Shown here: positions 59,727 through 64,000 of the stretch, in pieces | How the letters are laid out: the number at the start of each line of letters is the position of its first letter | Numbering within the stretch: position 1 is the stretch's first letter | DNA from: Trogon surrucura | Taxonomy: Eukaryota > Chordata > Aves > Trogoniformes > Trogonidae | DNA length: 64,000 nt | Assembly (NCBI GenBank): GCA_020746105.1 | Contig: CM036621.1 | Coordinates: 50,688,264-50,752,263 of the forward strand | Reading direction: 5' to 3' | The notes under the pieces: generated by a model | Told to the model about the DNA's origin: nothing | What the model saw: only the letters and a program-made list of their open reading frames with translations | Database searches by the model: none | Position numbers and translations under genes: made by a program

Positions 59727-61440
59727 AAACTGAGCTGTAACATGGAGGCAACATGCACACCCCTATGCACAGCCACCATGTCAGAGGTGTTTGAGCTCAG
59801 TATTTGTGGTCTCCAGCCCCATAATTTTTGGGCAGGCAGCCTGAGCTTCCCCATCACACAGTGGAGACTGATCCCTGCAAGCCATGCAAAAGAGCAAATT
59901 GGGCCAACGACACTTGCTGATGTAAGGAAGAAATCAAGCAGTACGCTGGACCCTCTACCAGGAAAAAGAGGGAACGACCATCCTAAACCAAGCATATTTC
60001 TATCACTGGAACTCTGCCCAGGGTGTTTTCAGTATTACAAGCGTCTGGGTAAGCACGTTGCAGCATTTCCCTGCAGATAGGCCTGTAAACCAAAGCAATG
60101 TCCTTCCTGAAAATTCTGATAGGACCTCTGTCAACCTTCACCCAGGTCAAGGTCAGCTTTTCATGTGTTTTGAAAAAGAATTTGAACGCATAAATCTGTA
60201 GGAACTATAAGAATCATTGTAAAACAGCATGGAATTGAATGGGATTGATCTAGGGAAGCCTGCAAGCTCGTCTATACTGCAGCCCATAATGTTCAGTTCC
60301 AAGTGGCAGTTAATACTGGTATGCTGGGGCTTTTTTCATTATTGACCCACTCTGCAGAACACTGTATTTGAAAGGAGTTCAGTCCACATTTCAAGGAGGC
60401 CAGTTTGTAGTCCCAAGCCTGCAGCTCTTTGTTTTCAGTTGAGAAGAAATATTTTTCTCACGTGCAGTAACACTGAAAGCGATGGTTTTCAACTTCTAGT
60501 GAGTGAAACCAGGAGCAGGAACAGGTTACTTCTAATAAGGCCACAAAAAACAGATACTAGGTTGTAATCCTCAGGGAACATGTCAGAAACCCGGCCAATT
60601 TTCTAAAAGCAGGAAAAAAAAATTTTCAATATTTCAAATTTCTAAAAAATAGGAGATATCAAGGATATCAAGGTCTCAACCTTGACCCTTTTGCTACAGC
60701 TAGGATTAATGACTGCCATTCTCTGCCATGCAGCTGCCTTCTAGCACCCCTCGAGCCCTCTCACTTCCTCCCAAAGCCTCATACTCCCAGAGAGAAGGGC
60801 GATGGTCTCCCTCACCCACAGTCCCTAACTCCCAGCTGGTGCAGCATATTTGGCCTGTGGCTTTCAGACCACAATACCACATATCCCAGGAGGTTGGAAG
60901 ATATCATCCATAGGTAAGGCACTTCTGAGCCCTAATCTGCATTAACCACTGCCTACAAACAAGATGCAGGATCATCTGCTCGGGGACCCAAGGAAGGACC
61001 ACTCCTCTGTCACCAGTGGGGCTGGATGCTGCTGCTGGAGACGTGCCAGCGGGCCATCACCCTCTGCCAGCTCTCACACCCATGGGCACCGCACACCATC
61101 CCTCTGCCTTGTCTTCTTCTGGGCACCTGCCCAGCCCCTGGCAGAGCTCTCCTGCTCTTAAATTTGTCTATCATAAATTTGGACCTGCAATTTTACATCA
61201 GAATGAGAGTCAAGTCCTGTGCAGTAAAACTCCCTGTGCCTATGATGAATGCTAAGTGTGGGATTAAGCGTGACTGCTTGTGCGGGGGTTTGCTAAACAG
61301 GGAGGTGCCAGGACCACTTAACAGACCCAAAGCTGCGCACACATTAACGTTTAAGCTCCGCCAATGTGTTCTGCACACAACTCTTAGCTTGTGATCACTG
61401 TCCTCTGTACAATTCAAAGACGGCTCTTGCCTAAAGAGCA
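59727..61440. other. Unique sequence, no gene recognised
   Basis: No gene or repeat family is identified. Overlapping small frames at 60964-61394 have no domain. Confidence 0.5.
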
Positions 61441-61483
61441 AAAGTTGGAGAGAAAAAGTTGGAGAGAAAACAGCTGGAGAGAA
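61441..61483 (+). repeat. 14-15-bp tandem repeat, three units
   Basis: Units 61441-61454 and 61455-61468 are identical (AAAGTTGGAGAGAA); the third, 61469-61483, is AACAGCTGGAGAGAA. Confidence 0.9.
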
Positions 61484-63709
61484 ATATGGACAGCAAGCAA
61501 GTCACAGCAAAAAACACTTTACTCTGTACAGAAAGCAGAGTTATTTCCATCATTACTTTCCTGTGACCAGTACCTGCCGTGGGGCTGGGAAGCCGACACA
61601 ACCTTGCTAGTGACGGGCTAATTGATAAGAGAGTTCTCACTGCACACCAGCAGATGCAGAGCTTATTGCTTCTGCCACATCAAGCCTGTGCTGTCCTCAG
61701 TAGGGTTTCTAAGACAAAATCCTCACTTTTGATGTCTGCTATTACCACTCAACAGATCAGATGACAGAGGAATAACAATACTAAACATCACTAGATAAAG
61801 CAATCAAGGAAATACACAGAGAAAACAGGACAGACTGATAGCAAGCTTTCTAGTCAGTTTAGATTACGGTTAAAGATCAGGAAGCTGTTGTCATTTTTCT
61901 TTCTTCAGGTAATAAATAAGGAAAGAAAAGTGGGTTAGCAGTGCTTCTTGAAGAGGATCACAATACCAACAGCAGCAACACCCTTTGGCTGCTCCCTTTT
62001 GTAGAGACAGAGCTTCAATGGGGCAGGACCCAGTTCTACAGCTTCAGCCCTCTGTCCTGCTGGGGTAACCCAGAGGCTCTGCACAGAGATTTAGTATCTC
62101 CTTTTTACAAGGATTGGCCTAAATCTACTCAGTTCCCTTGTTTCACTTGGCAAAAATTGATTTGCTTTGGTCAAACAAGCAATTCCAATGTTTACAAATT
62201 ACTACAGCATGCAGGGGAAGTAAAGCGCATCGATCACAAAGCCAGTGAGTTCACAAGAGAGGAGAGAATCTTTATGAATCCTTTTATTTTTACAACATTT
62301 CGGTAGTAAACCCTGCTCACTAGGCTTACAGACTATGCCTGGTATTGTATATGCAGCCAATAGAAATGCAGACTGTGTTGGAAATGGTCTCTCTTGGCTC
62401 AGACCAGCATAACATCGTACACTTCTTTTCAAGCTTGACACCATGAAAAAAGCTACAAGAAATGCAAAGGCCATTTTCTCAGCTGCATGCTTTCTGCAGA
62501 GAGTGATTTTTTTGTCCTCCAGACTGAGAAGTCTGTTATAATCCAACAGGCTCTGAACAAATTCAGACTCAATTTTCCACAGGTGCACCTTTGTTGCACA
62601 GAGCAGAGCAGAGAACATTCAGCCCCTGGTGGAGAATGGGGCTCCTAGATCCGTAGTAGGAAGAAGCCCATGCAGCCAAGGTACGGGCACTGATGGAGAA
62701 GCTTATTCTTGCCCTATTTTTCATTTGCTTAACAACAGCAACTTTTACAGTGCCTAAAGACTTCATTTATTGTATCTTTTTTAAATGTTAGGCTGAAGGA
62801 CTACCACTGTTGCTAAATTAACACTATAAGGGCCTTAAAGAATGTCGCAATGGGAGAGAAAGACCGTGGCAACCAGTGCTTGTAGGAACAGGCCCTCCCT
62901 GTGAACATTAGTAACATGATCAATGTGATGGCATGACTAATAATCACTACCGATTTGTAAAAATACCCAAAGATCTCTCCTTTTTAAAAAAAAAATGAAA
63001 AAAAAAGAAAAAGGCAAAAGCAGAAGGTGATTTTGAGACACATTTCCTTTCAGTGGAGGATCCCTCTCTGAAGGGTTCATGAATGACCAAGAGACAAGCA
63101 AATCTTATGGGACACAACAACAAGCACATTGGCAATGTTATGGATGGGTTTAGGGACCTGGTAACTATTGATTAAAATGTTGTGGGACCTTCCATGGTCA
63201 TTACTGATAACCCTCCAAAATCTTTATAAAAAGTACCTGCATTCTCACAAAGTGCCATGTAGGCAGAAACAAATCAGCTTTTGATGTTTTGCAAGATCCC
63301 AGTTAGCCCATAGTGGGTCAGACTACACACACACCTGCAGGCTTTTACAAATAGGATTTATTCTATTAAACGACTTAAACACTACCTATCATTTACCCAC
63401 CACGTGCTAGATGTGATCGGCCTTCTTTATTTTCTTTTTATCAGTTAGAGATGTGAAGTTTGCACTTCACAATGGTTTACACTTCTGCGGCAAAACTGTT
63501 TGAGAGGTGTGTTTGTGAAGGCTGTATTAAAAAATCAGATGCTTATGACTGTCATTACATTTGCTCTGTCTACCTTTTTGAGACGCCAGATTTTTAATAA
63601 CATTTCTGCATGTGTCCTACTCCAGTATCAGTCTTGAAACACTTTGACAACTAGATGGTGACAACAGCATTTAATGAGTGAAATGCTGTATTAATTTTTC
63701 AAACCACAG
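61484..63709. other. Unique sequence, no gene recognised
   Basis: A/T-rich runs lie near 62985-63010. Nothing else is seen. Confidence 0.5.
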
Positions 63710-63971
63710 AACAGAGAACGAAGATATACAAATTCTGAACGGGTATTATTCTGCACAGCAATGCACAGGAGCCACAAACTTTATTGATCAGCAGTTACTG
63801 AATCTGGATAATCAGGGTTTGGATGTAAACCAGAGCAGTGGCTGTAATACCAATGAAATTTGGAGTTGCTTAAATGACCAAAATATAACTGAGAATTTTA
63901 ACTACTTTGCATTTTTTTCAGATATTTTGAGACCCTCGCTTAAGAAGCCTTTAAACAGACAAAGGTTTTGA
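63710..63971 (+). CDS. Weak candidate terminal exon, unknown product
   Basis: A pyrimidine-rich stretch ending in CAAACCACAG at 63700-63709 could be a splice acceptor. After it one frame stays open for 87 codons to a TGA at 63969-63971. The translation is rich in Asn, Gln, Ser and Cys (for example DIQILNGYYSAQQCTGATNF and NEIWSCLNDQNITENF) and ends in basic residues. I recognise no family, see no signal peptide or membrane segment, and there is no ATG that would make it a stand-alone gene. It could be the last exon of an unidentified fast-evolving gene or simply a chance frame. The window ends 29 bases later, so no poly(A) signal can be checked. Confidence 0.22.
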
Positions 63972-64000
63972 AATAGCAAGAAGACAGATGGAGCACACTT

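Noticed and set aside
1-64000. CRISPR array, operon, phage or bacterial mobile element
   Set aside because: No regularly spaced identical repeats, no operon-like coding density; composition and repeats are those of a vertebrate genome.

Overview
The window looks like nuclear DNA from a bird. It carries CR1 LINE copies with the typical short 3' tails of ATTCTATG-type repeats, an 839-bp solo LTR of avian ERV-L-like architecture, and remnants of older amniote repeats. I see no bacterial gene organisation, no rRNA or tRNA, no CRISPR array, and no protein-coding gene I can stand behind. The many medium-length open frames are mostly chance frames, or frames inside simple-sequence arrays and retrotransposons. 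The window is best read as an intergenic or long-intron stretch.

Layout. 1-490 resembles the end of a 3' UTR with an AATAAA signal. 613-4158 is rich in tandem repeats: a TG-rich degenerate minisatellite (613-1220), two CA-rich arrays of the same flavour in the opposite orientation (2227-2522, 3938-4158) and a ~60-bp tandem duplication touching the last one. 4159-14001 is mostly unique sequence with a few homeodomain-site-rich blocks. 14002-14392 and 16895-17592 are 5'-truncated CR1 copies on the minus strand. 18200-18300, 23745-23880 and 28558-28630 are fragments of older repeats. 24370-25440 is an ancient plus-strand CR1 whose reverse-transcriptase motifs are still readable but decayed.

29208-30400 is a diverged minus-strand CR1 split by a GC-rich ~700-bp LTR-like insertion (29396-30093) with CCAAT, GC-box and TATA-like elements on the minus strand. 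30401-39565 is unique sequence. 39566-41380 is a cluster of three CR1 pieces; the largest keeps an RT active-site motif (FTDD) and carries an internal 56-bp tandem duplication. 47226-47550 is a degenerate ~41-bp tandem array. 57959-58797 is a solo LTR with a perfect 5-bp target duplication (CAGAG), followed by a young plus-strand CR1 (58940-59726). The last 300 bases hold a weak candidate exon (63710-63971).

Nothing here works together as a pathway. The history that can be read is of layered retrotransposition: ancient CR1, then younger CR1, LTR elements, and local tandem duplication. I did not find a convincing undescribed system. The items most worth checking are the nested LTR-like element in the split CR1, the 41-bp array, and the opposite-strand pair of near-identical CR1 copies.
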